Source: Burkholderia thailandensis E264 (lineage in GTDB: Bacteria > Pseudomonadota > Gammaproteobacteria > Burkholderiales > Burkholderiaceae). Taken from it: a DNA stretch of 64,000 nucleotides. The notes under the pieces were generated by a model. It searched no databases. It saw nothing but the letters and a program-made list of their open reading frames with translations, and was not told the origin of the DNA. Numbering within the stretch: position 1 is the stretch's first letter; the number at the start of each line of letters is the position of its first letter. Shown here one piece after another: positions 8,699 through 17,431 of this stretch. Made by a program: the position numbers and the translations under genes. The DNA is taken from the NCBI RefSeq assembly GCF_000012365.1, contig NC_007650.1, positions 372,001 to 436,000 on the forward strand, written 5' to 3'.

Positions 8699-10120
8699 AT
8701 GGATCTCGAAGAAGGCATCAAGCGGCTCTATCCGTATGCAACGGAATTCGGCGCGATGCACGGATTTCCGGAACATGGGTTGTCGCGCGAGCGCTTGCTC
8801 GACGAGCTTCGGTCGATGGCCGTGCGAGAAGATCGCAAGTGGGAGAGCGGCCGCTGCTCGGGCACGATGTATTGCGGTGACCACGAACATTATGCGTTCC
8901 TTAACGAAGCGTACGGGCTTTTCAGCCACGTGAACGCGCTGCAGCGCGACCTGTGTCCGAGCATGAGCCGGATGGAAAGCGAGATCGTCGGCATGACGGT
9001 GGCCATGCTGCACGGCGAAGCCGTGGCCGGGCACGGCGGCGCGCATCGCGCATGCGGCGTGCTGAGCCTCGGCGGCACCGAGAGCATTCTGAATGCGACA
9101 CTCGCGTATCGCGAGAAAGCGCGCGCCGAGCGCGGCATCGATCGGCCGCGGATGATCTGGCCGGCGTCCGCGCATCCCGCGTTTCGCAAGGCCGCGCATC
9201 TGTTCGGCTTCGATGTGACCGTCGCGCCGGTCGATCCGGACACGATGCAGGTCGACGCCGATTTCGTGCGCGATGCGATCGACGCGAATACGGTGATGCT
9301 CGTGGGCTCGGCGTGCAATTACCCGTACGGCACCGTCGATCCGATCGAGGCGCTGTCGGAGATCGCGGTCGAAAAGGAGGTGTGGCTGCACGTGGACGGC
9401 TGTCTGGGCGGCTGGATGCTGCCGTGGGGCGAGGAGCTGGGTTATCCGAACATTCCGGCATTCGATTTTCGCCTGCCTGGCGTCACGTCGATCTCGGCGG
9501 ATACGCACAAGTTCGGCTACGGCCCGAAGGGCGGCTCGGTGCTCGCGTGGCGCGACGCGAGCTTTCGGCGCTATCAGTATTTTTTGATGACCGATTGGGT
9601 GGGCGGCGTCTACGGCTCACCTGGCCTGGCCGGCAGCCGCTCGGGCGGCCTGATCGCCGCGACGTGGGCGGCGCTGCGCGGCCTCGGGCGCGAAGGCTAC
9701 CGTGCACGCGCAAGGGCGATTTTCGATACGGCGTTCGACATGCAGGCCGCGGTTCGCGCGATTCCGGAACTGCGCGTGCTCGGCAAGCCGACGTTCTGCT
9801 TCGCGTTCGCGTCGGACGCGTTCGACATCTATCACGTGAACGATTTCATGCGTCGACAAGGCTGGCGCTTCAACGGGCTTCAGCATCCAGACGCGCTGCA
9901 CATGTGCGTGACGGGGCCGCAGACGCAGCCGGGCGTCGCCAAGCGGTTCCGGCAGGATCTCGGCGCGGCGGTTGACTACGCGCGACGTCACACGCATGCG
10001 CGCGCGCAATCGAGCGGCGTTTATGGCGGCGATTCGGCGGGGCTCGATTTGCGCGACGACGCGCAGGCGAGGGCGTTCTTCACGCAGGTGCTCGATTTGT
10101 TTACCGACTGTCCGCTTTAG
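8699..10120 (+). CDS. Sphingosine-1-phosphate lyase-like PLP enzyme, copy 2
   Basis: A second 473-residue S1P-lyase homologue with the same alignment length and no gap relative to copy 1: PLP Lys at residue 271 in SADTHKFGYGPKGG and the WLHVDGCLGGW motif. The ATG at 8699 is preceded by CAGGAGGG. Codons 1-80 and the last 90 codons differ clearly from copy 1, whereas about 9335-9852 is almost base-for-base the same as 6493-7010. Both copies keep the catalytic residues, so both are probably active; functional division between them is unknown. The gene is divergent from the lectin gene and followed by a short tandem repeat. Confidence 0.9.
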   Translation: MDLEEGIKRLYPYATEFGAMHGFPEHGLSRERLLDELRSMAVREDRKWESGRCSGTMYCGDHEHYAFLNEAYGLFSHVNALQRDLCPSMSRMESEIVGMTVAMLHGEAVAGHGGAHRACGVLSLGGTESILNATLAYREKARAERGIDRPRMIWPASAHPAFRKAAHLFGFDVTVAPVDPDTMQVDADFVRDAIDANTVMLVGSACNYPYGTVDPIEALSEIAVEKEVWLHVDGCLGGWMLPWGEELGYPNIPAFDFRLPGVTSISADTHKFGYGPKGGSVLAWRDASFRRYQYFLMTDWVGGVYGSPGLAGSRSGGLIAATWAALRGLGREGYRARARAIFDTAFDMQAAVRAIPELRVLGKPTFCFAFASDAFDIYHVNDFMRRQGWRFNGLQHPDALHMCVTGPQTQPGVAKRFRQDLGAAVDYARRHTHARAQSSGVYGGDSAGLDLRDDAQARAFFTQVLDLFTDCPL

Positions 10121-10293
10121 ATCGCGAGATAGGGTGTGGTGCGCGCCGGTCGGGCATCGGCGCAGGATCGATCGCACGTCGCCCGTCGCGCATGGCGTAG
10201 CGGGACACGCGGTGGAACCCGAAGATCGGGCGGCCGTCCGCGGTGGCGGCTTCGGACGACGGGGGCGGTTAGCGGAGGTTCGTGCGCGAACGG

Positions 10294-10341
10294 CCGGATT
10301 GCCGGATTGCCGGATTGCCGGATTGCCGGATTGCCGGATTG
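10294..10341. repeat. Tandem repeat, 6 copies of 8-bp CCGGATTG
   Basis: Six perfect consecutive copies of CCGGATTG are visible between the second lyase gene and the GFA gene. Such short tandem repeats are frequent and variable in Burkholderia genomes. No promoter or coding role is evident at this place. Confidence 0.95.
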
Positions 10342-10414
10342 CCGGAGCGGCGGCCTGCCGGCTCGTGGCGCGATGGTCGCCGCGTCGCGCCGCGAGCCGG
10401 CGCCTGGGCGCCCG

Positions 10415-10843
10415 TCAAGCGTCGTCGGTCGGCCCGTCCCAGCCGTCGAGATATTTCGGCAGATCGTCGCGCACGTCGACGATCCGGTGCCGATAGAACA
10501 GATGCATCGTCGGCCGCAGGCCGGCGGGCAGTTCGCCGCCCGCGGCGCGCGCGACGATCGCATTCGGCACGACGCGCATCCCGAGCCGGTTCGTGCCGAA
10601 CACGGTCTCGCCGCACGTCGCGCAGAACGCGCGGGACAACCGCCGAGTCGGGTGCGCGAACGAGGCGACGTCGCCTTCGGCGACGATCACCTGCCCGGCG
10701 GGCCATGCGGTTGCCGACAGCATCGGCGCGCCGTAGAAATCGCGGCAAGCCATGCAGTGACAATGGGCTCTCGCAGCCGGCTCGCCGGTCAGCTTCACGC
10801 CGACGGCGCCGCACAGGCATCGGAGGGATCGCGTTGCGCTCAT
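10415..10843 (-). CDS. GFA-family (glutathione-dependent formaldehyde-activating-like) protein
   Basis: A 142-residue protein starting at ATG 10843 with AGGAGA just upstream; a longer in-frame start would include a low-complexity leader and is rejected. It carries the zinc-binding cysteine pattern of the GFA/CENP-V family: CLCGAV near the N-terminus, CHCMAC, and CATCGETVFGTN. Named after an enzyme that forms S-hydroxymethyl-glutathione, most members have no proven substrate, so a thiol-adduct or detoxification role is only likely. It is a cytosolic protein transcribed towards the second lyase gene; the zinc-ribbon gene 209 bp upstream is on the same strand. Confidence 0.85.
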   Translation of the reverse strand: MSATRSLRCLCGAVGVKLTGEPAARAHCHCMACRDFYGAPMLSATAWPAGQVIVAEGDVASFAHPTRRLSRAFCATCGETVFGTNRLGMRVVPNAIVARAAGGELPAGLRPTMHLFYRHRIVDVRDDLPKYLDGWDGPTDDA

Positions 10844-11052
10844 GGTTTCTCCTGCGGTGGGCGCGCAGTATATAGATACCGCGCGCAATTGTCGGCGCGA
10901 AGCGCCGTTGTCGCGCGCATGCGGTGCGCCGGCGATCGGATCGCACGGCGAGCGTCCTGTTTCGACGATCGGCGGGCAACGCGCGAAGCGCATTGCCGCG
11001 TCGCCCGCACCGGACGATCCGGCGATCGGATGAACGAGTGCCGACGCGCGTG

Positions 11053-11376
11053 TCAATCGAAATCGAACATGTCGAACAACGATTTTTTCTTCCGGTATCC
11101 GCCGTGCCGCGATCGGTCGTGCTCGTCGTAGCCGTGCGCGTCGTGCCGCCGCCGGTCGCGATCGCCGTGATCGTAACGCGCGAGCGGTGCGTCGCGGCCG
11201 ACCTCGCGCGCCGCATCGCGCCGTCGCTCGTTCGCGTCGTCATCGGCGCGGGCGATGAGCTTGTCGAGCTCGCTGCGGTCGAGCCACACGCCACGACACG
11301 TCGGACAGTAGTCGATCTCGATCGATTGCCGTTCGGTCATCAACAGATCGGGCGTCACGCAAACAGGGCATTTCAT
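11053..11376 (-). CDS. TFIIB-type zinc-ribbon protein
   Basis: The 107-residue product opens with MKCPVC and has a second CPTC knuckle followed by GVWLDRSELDKL, the defining pattern of the zf-TFIIB (YjdN-like) family found across proteobacteria. The middle is rich in Asp, Arg and His (HDAHGYDEHDRSRHGG), probably disordered, and the C-terminus ends in LFDMFDFD, a short acidic-aromatic tail common in this family. GGAAGGAG lies upstream of the ATG at 11376. Function is unknown; nucleic-acid or metal binding is suggested by the ribbon. It lies downstream of and in line with terC, separated by 105 bp. Confidence 0.8.
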   Translation of the reverse strand: MKCPVCVTPDLLMTERQSIEIDYCPTCRGVWLDRSELDKLIARADDDANERRRDAAREVGRDAPLARYDHGDRDRRRHDAHGYDEHDRSRHGGYRKKKSLFDMFDFD

Positions 11377-11481
11377 CGTGCAACTCCTTCCAAGGGCGCG
11401 TGGACGCGCCGCGCTTCGTTACCGCCGCGCGCGGCCCGTTCGGGGCGGGCCGCGCAACCGTTCACCTGGCGTCGCGGCGCG

Positions 11482-12237
11482 TCACTGCGCGGCGATCTGC
11501 TTCGCACGCTTGCTCCTCGCGCGCCGAGCGAGCATGTTCATCCCTTCCACGAACGCGGAGAACGCCATCGCCGCGTAGATGTAGCCCTTCGGCACGTGCG
11601 AGCCGAAGCCCTCCGCGATCAGCGTCATGCCGATCACCATCAGGAAGCTCAGCGCGAGCATCACGATCGTCGGATTGCGATCGATGAAGCGCGACAGCGG
11701 GCCGGCCGCGAACAGCATCGCGGTGACGGCCGCGATCACCGCGACGAACATGATCGGGATGTGCGTCGTCATGCCGACCGCGGTGACGATGCTGTCGATC
11801 GAGAACACGATGTCGAGCATCAGGATCTGGCTCACCGCCGCCCACATCGTCAGGCCGGCGCCGTTCGCCGCGCCGCCCTCGCGCGTGCCGTCGTGGGATA
11901 CGTGATGATGCATCTCCTTCGTCGCCTTCCAGACGAGGAACAGGCCGCCCGAGATCAGGATCAGATCGCGCCAAGAGAATGCGTGATCGAACAGCGTGAA
12001 CACCGGCGCGGTGAGCCGCGCGATCCACGCAACCGTGCCGAGCAGCGCGAGACGAAAGATCAGCGCGAGCCCGATGCCGAGGCGTCGCGCGCGCTCGCGC
12101 TGCGCTTCGGGCAGCTTGTTGCTCAGGATCGAGATGAAGATCAGGTTGTCGATGCCGAGCACGATTTCCATCGCGACGAGTGTCACGAGCGCGGCCCAGA
12201 CGGCGGGATCGGCGGCGAGGGTCAGCAGGTAGTCCAT
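11482..12237 (-). CDS. TerC-family integral membrane protein
   Basis: The 251-residue product has at least seven hydrophobic segments and the TerC signature motifs: [18 protein letters not shown] near residue 20 and [18 protein letters not shown] near residue 135, each containing the conserved Asp in a membrane helix. TerC proteins export or handle metal ions, with roles in manganese homeostasis and metallation of exported enzymes, and were named for tellurite resistance. A His-rich loop ([10 protein letters not shown]) lies between helices. It is divergent from an NhaR-like regulator 137 bp away, which probably controls it. No yybP-ykoY riboswitch could be recognised in the short leader. Confidence 0.9.
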   Translation of the reverse strand: MDYLLTLAADPAVWAALVTLVAMEIVLGIDNLIFISILSNKLPEAQRERARRLGIGLALIFRLALLGTVAWIARLTAPVFTLFDHAFSWRDLILISGGLFLVWKATKEMHHHVSHDGTREGGAANGAGLTMWAAVSQILMLDIVFSIDSIVTAVGMTTHIPIMFVAVIAAVTAMLFAAGPLSRFIDRNPTIVMLALSFLMVIGMTLIAEGFGSHVPKGYIYAAMAFSAFVEGMNMLARRARSKRAKQIAAQ

Positions 12238-12374
12238 GGTCGTGGTGAGGGGGACGGATGGGTGAAGTATCGAAGGGGGATGATCGGCGTTTTCGGATTT
12301 CGGAAAAACCAGTTTGAAACTGAATTATCATTCGGTTTTTACGAAGTTTGGATGACGGCGGAGCGACGGGCGCG

Positions 12375-13253
12375 ATGCTGAATTTTCGCCATTTGTACTA
12401 CTTCTGGGTGGTCGTGAAGGAAGGCGGCTTCGCGCGCGCGGCCGGCCGGCTCGACATGGCCGTGCAGACGATCAGCGCGCAGGTGCGCGAGCTGGAGCGA
12501 TCGATCGGGCACCAGTTGCTGAAGCCGGCGGGCCGCGGCGTGACGATGACGGACGCCGGGCAGGCCGCGTTCGCGCGCGCCGAGGAGATCTTCCGGATCG
12601 GTCAACTGATCGAGGACGAGGTGCGCGAGGCGGCGCGCGGCGAGGGCGTGCGGCTCGCGGTCGGCCTGACGGACGGCATCTCGAAGCTCACCGCGCACGC
12701 GGTGCTCGAGCCCGCGCTCGCGGCGCCGTCGCTGCGGCTGCTGTGCCACGACGGCGAGTACGAGGCACTGCTCGGCGAGCTCGCGCTGCATCGGCTCGAT
12801 CTCGTGCTCGCGGGCGAGCCGGCGCCGCGTCGCGCGAACCTGCGGCTCGCGAGCGAGCGGATCGTCGCGTCGCCCGTCGACTGGTACGGGCCGACGGCGA
12901 TCGCATCAGCCGCGCGCGGTCGCTTTCCGCAGTGCCTGGCCAAGCTGCCGGTGCTGTTGCCGACCGGGCACGCGGCACTGCGCGCGCGGCTCGACCGCTG
13001 GTTCGACGCGCATGGTATCCGGCCGCGGATCGTCGGCGAGTTCGAGGATAGCGCGCTGATGGCCGTGTTCGCCGCGCGCGGGCTTGGCGTGTTTCCGTTG
13101 AGCGAGCCCGGCGCGGGCGATCTCGCGCTGCTGCGCGGGCTGCGGCGGCTCGGCCGCGCGGACGGCGTGACCGAGGAGATCTACGCGATCCGGTCGCATC
13201 GCGGCCAGCATCATCCGCTCGTCGCGCAGGTGCTGGCCGCGGCGCGTGACTGA
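12375..13253 (+). CDS. NhaR-like LysR-family transcriptional regulator
   Basis: The 292-residue protein starts MLNFRHLYYFWVVVKEGG and has the N-terminal helix-turn-helix typical of the NhaR branch of LysR regulators (RAAGRLDMAVQTISAQVRELE), followed by a LysR substrate domain (residues about 90-290). In E. coli NhaR senses sodium and activates an antiporter and the pga polysaccharide operon. Here the gene is divergent from terC, so an ion-responsive control of terC is the simplest hypothesis. The ATG at 12375 is chosen because the family starts there; an upstream ATG would add nine atypical residues. Confidence 0.85.
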   Translation: MLNFRHLYYFWVVVKEGGFARAAGRLDMAVQTISAQVRELERSIGHQLLKPAGRGVTMTDAGQAAFARAEEIFRIGQLIEDEVREAARGEGVRLAVGLTDGISKLTAHAVLEPALAAPSLRLLCHDGEYEALLGELALHRLDLVLAGEPAPRRANLRLASERIVASPVDWYGPTAIASAARGRFPQCLAKLPVLLPTGHAALRARLDRWFDAHGIRPRIVGEFEDSALMAVFAARGLGVFPLSEPGAGDLALLRGLRRLGRADGVTEEIYAIRSHRGQHHPLVAQVLAAARD

Positions 13254-13280
13254 GCCGCGCGCGTTCGCCGCCGCGCGGCC

Positions 13281-13823
13281 TCAGGCGGCCGGCCGCGCGA
13301 TTCGATGGAACGCGCGGCCGAAGTAGACGAGGCCGTCGCCGTCGCCGCGCACTCGGATCGCGTGCGCTTGGACGAACATCACCGCATGCGAGCCGACTTC
13401 CTTCGATTCGACGATCGTGCCCTGAAGGCTCGCGAGCGCGTCGCGCAGCACGGGCACGCCATGCGCGCCTTCGTCCCACAGGGGCAGGTTAAAGCGCGCA
13501 TCCATCGGCAGGCCGGTAAAGCCGGCGAAATGGCGCGCGAGCAACTCGTGCTCGCTCGGCAGCACATTGACGCATACGTTGCGGTTGCGCAGGAAGGCCG
13601 CATGCATTGCGCTCGATCGGTTGACGCAGACGAGGAGCGTCGGCGGCGCATCCGTCACCGAGCACACGGCGCTCGCGGTGATGCCGCAGCGTCCATGCGG
13701 CCCCGCGGTCGTCACGACATTGACCGCCGCGCCGAGATGCGCCATCGCCTGGCGGAACTGCCGGCGCGCGTCGTCGGCGTCGAGGGCGGCGCGCGCGGCC
13801 GGCGCGCTCGAACGGTCTGGCAT
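13281..13823 (-). CDS. iacG: NAD(P)H:flavin oxidoreductase, IacG homologue
   Basis: A 180-residue flavin reductase of the HpaC/RutF split-barrel family, recognisable from AHLGAAVNVVTTAGPHGRCGITASAVCSVTDAPPT and the His-containing end FGRAFHRI. The start at ATG 13823 has TCAGGAGAC upstream. In indole-3-acetate degradation IacG supplies reduced flavin to the monooxygenase IacA; the presence of homologues of all other iac structural genes within 14 kb supports this name, though split-barrel reductases serve many oxygenases. It is divergent from the FixJ-like regulator and shares a 374-bp control region with it that holds a motif repeated further on. Confidence 0.75.
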   Translation of the reverse strand: MPDRSSAPAARAALDADDARRQFRQAMAHLGAAVNVVTTAGPHGRCGITASAVCSVTDAPPTLLVCVNRSSAMHAAFLRNRNVCVNVLPSEHELLARHFAGFTGLPMDARFNLPLWDEGAHGVPVLRDALASLQGTIVESKEVGSHAVMFVQAHAIRVRGDGDGLVYFGRAFHRIARPAA

Positions 13824-14197
13824 GGTGTCTCCTGAGAAGGTTGAACGAAGCGCCCGTCTGGCGAAGCGTCGAGGCGCGGACATCGCCGCGATCGTTTTCC
13901 GGCCGGATGAATGAAGCGTAAGGCACGCGGCGCCCGAAGAAAATTCGCGCGATTGACACGCGAGCACGCGTTGTCGCCACGCGAGCTAAAGATTTCACCT
14001 AGTCGCACGGGTAGACTCGGCGAGCATGGCGATGTCGGTGGCGCAAGGGGTTTTCATCAAGAATTGCGCTGGTTATGATGTGCTTCGACGGGAAGCTTGA
14101 CGCTCGTCATGAAGCGCACGCGGCATTCGCAACACCGGGAAGACGGCGCGCAGCGCACGTTCGATACCCGTTCCTTTTTACGCGCACAGAGGCAGGC
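13824..14197. promoter_or_regulatory. Divergent control region iacG / fixJ-like gene
   Basis: This 374-bp gap contains no gene. It holds the 14-bp sequence AAGATTTCACCTAG at 13989-14002, found again with one difference at 16538-16551 upstream of the iacE/BBE-oxidase region. It is a candidate operator for the neighbouring response regulator. Confidence 0.5.
13989..14002. promoter_or_regulatory. Candidate operator motif AAGATYTCACCTAG, copy 1
   Basis: The sequence AAGATTTCACCTAG recurs at 16538-16551 as AAGATCTCACCTAG, 13 of 14 bases equal, both in gene-free spaces of the iac locus. It could be the site for the FixJ-like protein; this is inference from repetition and position. Confidence 0.4.
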
Positions 14198-14830
14198 ATG
14201 ACGGCACCCGCTCCGGTCGTATATATCGTCGACGACGACAGCGGGATGCGTACGTCGTTGTCGTGGCTGCTCGAATCGGTCGGCGCGAAGTCGCTGGGCT
14301 TCGCGAGCGCCGCCGATTTTCTCGCGCATTTCGATCCCGATGTTCCCGCGTGCCTCGTGCTCGACGTGCGCATGCCGGAAAGCAGCGGCTTCGACGTGCA
14401 AGCCGAACTCAATGCGCGCGGCGCGACGCTGCCGATCATCTTCGTGAGCGGCCACGGCGACATTCCGATGTCGGTGCGCGCGCTGCAGAACGGCGCGATC
14501 GATTTCGTCGAGAAGCCGTACAACTCACAGCAAATGCTCGAGCGCGTGCAGCGTGCGATGAAACTCGCGATGCAGCGCCATGCGGCGGACTGTCGCCGGC
14601 GCGAGTTGCGCCGGCGCATCGATGCGCTGACGGCGCGCGAGAAGGAAGTGCTGCGCGGCGTCGTCGACGGCAAGGGCAGCAAGCAGATTGCCTCCGATCT
14701 GTCGATCAGCGTGAAGACGGTCGACGTGCATCGGGCGAGCATCAAGGAGAAGCTCGGCGCAACGTCCATCGCGGCGCTCGTGCGAGACGTGATGGGCGTA
14801 TGGAGCGGCGAGGCGCCGCCGAGCCGATAA
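14198..14830 (+). CDS. FixJ/LuxR-family response regulator of the iac locus
   Basis: A 210-residue two-domain regulator. The receiver domain (residues about 8-120) shows the acidic pocket VDDD, the phospho-acceptor Asp in CLVLDVRMP, the Thr/Ser position in FVSGHGDIPMSV and the Lys in VEKPY. The C-terminal LuxR-type helix-turn-helix reads LTAREKEVLRGVVDGKGSKQIA followed by VKTVDVHRASIKEKL. The ATG at 14198 matches the family start; an earlier in-frame start is not credible. The likely partner is the PAS histidine kinase at 21262-22728, since no other kinase is near. In Paraburkholderia a two-component pair controls indole-3-acetate degradation, which fits this position. Confidence 0.88.
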   Translation: MTAPAPVVYIVDDDSGMRTSLSWLLESVGAKSLGFASAADFLAHFDPDVPACLVLDVRMPESSGFDVQAELNARGATLPIIFVSGHGDIPMSVRALQNGAIDFVEKPYNSQQMLERVQRAMKLAMQRHAADCRRRELRRRIDALTAREKEVLRGVVDGKGSKQIASDLSISVKTVDVHRASIKEKLGATSIAALVRDVMGVWSGEAPPSR

Positions 14831-14892
14831 GCCGCGCGCCGCGCCCGAACCGCGCCCGCGGTGCTCGGGCGGCCGGCCGCACCCGAGCCGCC

Positions 14893-16368
14893 TCACTTCG
14901 CGCGCGGCTTCTCGAGCGGGATGCTGAGGTCATGCCGGAACACGTTCCGCGGATCGTATCGGTTCTTGATCGAGATGAGACGATCCAGATGCTTGCCATA
15001 GTAGCTGTCGAACAGATCGCGGCCGTGCGCCCACTCGTCCAGGTCGTCGTCGCCGATATAGCCGCCGACGGTGTACGGATAGAACAGCTCGTAGCATTCG
15101 TTGAGCCAGTTCAGGCGATTGACGCCCTGTTTGGCCGCGACGGATGCGGCCTGCAGGCTTGTTCCGTCGCTCTCGATCCACACCGACATGCCCATCAGCA
15201 ACGGGCAGCCGCGCGCCTTGATCGACGCGCGCTCGGCGTCGGCCGCGGCGTACTCGGGATCGAGGCTCAGAATCTGAAAGCGCGTGCCGCTTGGGTTCTG
15301 CCGCGCGGCGATGCCGGCGAGCTGTCGGATCGCCTCGTCGGAAAGCCCTTCTTTCATGAAGCCCGCCTTGATCTTCATGAATCTCAGATGCTCGTCCTGC
15401 TCGCGCCGGATGTTCGCCAGGTCGTCGTACCACGGTGCGGAAGTCTGGGTCAGGCCGATATTCCTGACGATATCGATATAGTCGATCTTCAGGAGCTCGG
15501 TCTTGTCGGAATCGCCGAACTCGGCCTCGATCTCGCGGATCAGCTCGCCGAGCGCGTCGCGGCTCGGCGCGACGATCGTTCCGGTGATTTCCAGAAATCC
15601 CTGCCAGCCGACGATCATCGTCGTGACGTTCTTTTCCGAGCGCAGGCTGAAGTCCTGCATGCGCTTGAACACGGCGGGAAAATCGATCCTGTCGAGCGCA
15701 TAGTCGAAAGTGAATTTCGCCGCGTGCTCCGGTGCGTCGCTCAACCGGAAGCGGTAGTGGGTGACGATGCCGAACGATCCCGTTCCCGATCCCTTGAGCG
15801 CCCACAGCAGATCGCTGTGCTGCGATTCGTTCGCGACGACGAGGGTCCCGTCCGCGAGCACCACTTGCGCCTCGACGATCCGGTCGGTCATGCTGCCATA
15901 GGCCTTCGCGAACATGCCGTAGCCGCCGCAGCTCGCCTGCCCTCCCACGCCGACGCTCACGCAGATGCCGGTCGGCAGCATCTTGCGTCCGTGATTCCAG
16001 GCCTGTTGCGCGACGTGACCGAGCAGCGCGCCCGTTTCCACGATCGCTTCGTTCTTCGCCGGATCGATGTGGACCGCCCGCATGTTGACGAGATCGACGA
16101 CGAGCCCGCCGCCCTCGACGCCGCCCAGGCTGCTGCCCTCGAACGAATGGCCGCCGCTTCTGGCGTTGATTTTGCGGATGCCATGCGCATTGGCGAGCTT
16201 CACGATCTCGGACACTTGCAGCGCGTCGTTCGGCTGAACGACGCAGGCGGGCGCGAACTGCGTCATGACGTTCCAGGAGGCGCGCAGCGCCGCAAAGTCG
16301 GCGTCGCCGGGTTTCGAAACGACGATTTTCGGAAATGCCGATTTCACTGCATTGAAAAAGTCACTCAT
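14893..16368 (-). CDS. FAD-binding oxidase with BBE domain
   Basis: A 491-residue flavoprotein of the berberine-bridge-enzyme/6-hydroxynicotine-oxidase family. The FAD-binding PCMH domain includes ARSGGHSFEGSS, where the His would form the covalent flavin bond, and CVSVGVGGQASCGGYG, whose first Cys could give the second covalent link. The C-terminal BBE motif is seen in YYGKHLDRLISIKNRYDP. No signal peptide is evident (MSDFFNAVKSAF), so it is probably cytosolic. It is not part of the canonical iacA-I set, yet lies between the response regulator and iacE on the same strand as iacE, hinting at an added oxidation step or a different indole/aromatic substrate. Confidence 0.85.
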   Translation of the reverse strand: MSDFFNAVKSAFPKIVVSKPGDADFAALRASWNVMTQFAPACVVQPNDALQVSEIVKLANAHGIRKINARSGGHSFEGSSLGGVEGGGLVVDLVNMRAVHIDPAKNEAIVETGALLGHVAQQAWNHGRKMLPTGICVSVGVGGQASCGGYGMFAKAYGSMTDRIVEAQVVLADGTLVVANESQHSDLLWALKGSGTGSFGIVTHYRFRLSDAPEHAAKFTFDYALDRIDFPAVFKRMQDFSLRSEKNVTTMIVGWQGFLEITGTIVAPSRDALGELIREIEAEFGDSDKTELLKIDYIDIVRNIGLTQTSAPWYDDLANIRREQDEHLRFMKIKAGFMKEGLSDEAIRQLAGIAARQNPSGTRFQILSLDPEYAAADAERASIKARGCPLLMGMSVWIESDGTSLQAASVAAKQGVNRLNWLNECYELFYPYTVGGYIGDDDLDEWAHGRDLFDSYYGKHLDRLISIKNRYDPRNVFRHDLSIPLEKPRAK

Positions 16369-16537
16369 TGTGCCCTCGTTCGCGTGTTGAGTAGGGTGCG
16401 CGCCGATCGATCCGACGAGCGAGGCGACGCCCGTTGCGGATGGCCGATCGACGGCGCGAATTCATTGTGCGATGCGAGGTGGACAAGGGAAAGACGAGCG
16501 TTTGCCGAATTTGGCGGTGTTACCTTCCGGTGTGCTG

Positions 16538-16551
16538 AAGATCTCACCTAG
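16538..16551. promoter_or_regulatory. Candidate operator motif AAGATYTCACCTAG, copy 2
   Basis: AAGATCTCACCTAG followed by GAAATGC lies between iacE and the BBE-oxidase gene, 170 bp upstream of the latter. It matches 13 of 14 bases of the copy at 13989-14002. A shorter related string CTAGGAATGC occurs at about 21102 in the iacA/kinase divergent region. Confidence 0.4.
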
Positions 16552-16613
16552 GAAATGCGTCGTGCGAAGGGCCGAGCGGCGTCGGCGCGCGCGCTTGCGG
16601 CGTGCGGCGCTCA

Positions 16614-17357
16614 TTAGCGCATGTAAAGCCCGCCGTTGATGTCCCAGCATGCGCCGTTCGCGAAATGCGCGTCGCCCGATGCGAGCAGCACGGCCGCTTG
16701 CGCGACGAACGCCGCGGAGCCGAGCTTGCCGCCCGGCAGCGTGGACAGGATCTGCGCGAGCTTGTCCGGCGCGACGCTCTCGTGAACGATCGGCAGATCG
16801 AGCGGCCCCGGCGAGATCGCATTCACCGTCACGCCGTGCGCGGCGAGATCGCGCGCGAACACCTTCGTCAGCGTGATCGCGCCGCCCTTCGCGGCGGCAT
16901 AGTGCGCGCCCGTCGCGGAGCCGCCGTTCTGGCCCGCGAGCGATGCGATGTTGACGATGCGGCCCGCGCCGTGCGCCGCGAAGTATTGGCCGAACACCTG
17001 GCAGCCGAACAGCACGCTGCGCAAATTCACTTCGATCACCTGATCGAACTGTGCGCCGGTGATTTCCATCAGCGGTACGACTTTCGATGCGCCCGCGTTG
17101 TTGACGAGCGCGTCGACGCGTCCCCAGCGTGCGGCGAGCGCATCGCGCGCGGCCTCGAAATCGGCCTTGACGGTGACGTCGAGCTTCAGCGCGCATGCGG
17201 TGCTCGCGTCCGCGCTGAGCTCGCGTGCGAGCGCCGTCGCCGCGTCGATCGCGACGTCGGCGAGCGCGACGCGGCAGCCCGCCTGATGAAACTGTTTCGC
17301 GATGACGGCGCCGAGGCCGCGCGCCGCGCCGGTAATCAGGACCACTCGATTCGACAT
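16614..17357 (-). CDS. iacE: Short-chain dehydrogenase, IacE homologue
   Basis: A 247-residue classical SDR with TGAARGLG (nucleotide-binding loop, residues 9-16), NNAG, a catalytic Ser in IASLAGQ and the YAAAK active-site motif. The C-terminus ends WDINGGLYMR, typical for the family. In the iac pathway IacE reduces an oxidised indole-acetate intermediate together with IacA activity. The gene follows the amidase homologue on the minus strand (74-bp gap) in the order iacA, B, I, H, E, which supports the assignment. A role as a generic 3-oxoacyl-ACP reductase cannot be excluded from sequence alone. Confidence 0.75.
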   Translation of the reverse strand: MSNRVVLITGAARGLGAVIAKQFHQAGCRVALADVAIDAATALARELSADASTACALKLDVTVKADFEAARDALAARWGRVDALVNNAGASKVVPLMEITGAQFDQVIEVNLRSVLFGCQVFGQYFAAHGAGRIVNIASLAGQNGGSATGAHYAAAKGGAITLTKVFARDLAAHGVTVNAISPGPLDLPIVHESVAPDKLAQILSTLPGGKLGSAAFVAQAAVLLASGDAHFANGACWDINGGLYMR

Positions 17358-17431
17358 GATCGATTTTCCTCAGGATGATTGAATGATGCGGTGCGCTTCT
17401 CGCGCACGCACGTTGGCTTGCGGCGGCCGCG

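Noticed and set aside
10294..10341. CRISPR-like array
   Set aside because: Units are 8 bp directly adjacent without spacers; a simple tandem repeat.
12238..12374. yybP-ykoY manganese riboswitch upstream of terC
   Set aside because: The gap to the divergent gene is only 137 bp and no conserved riboswitch core could be recognised.
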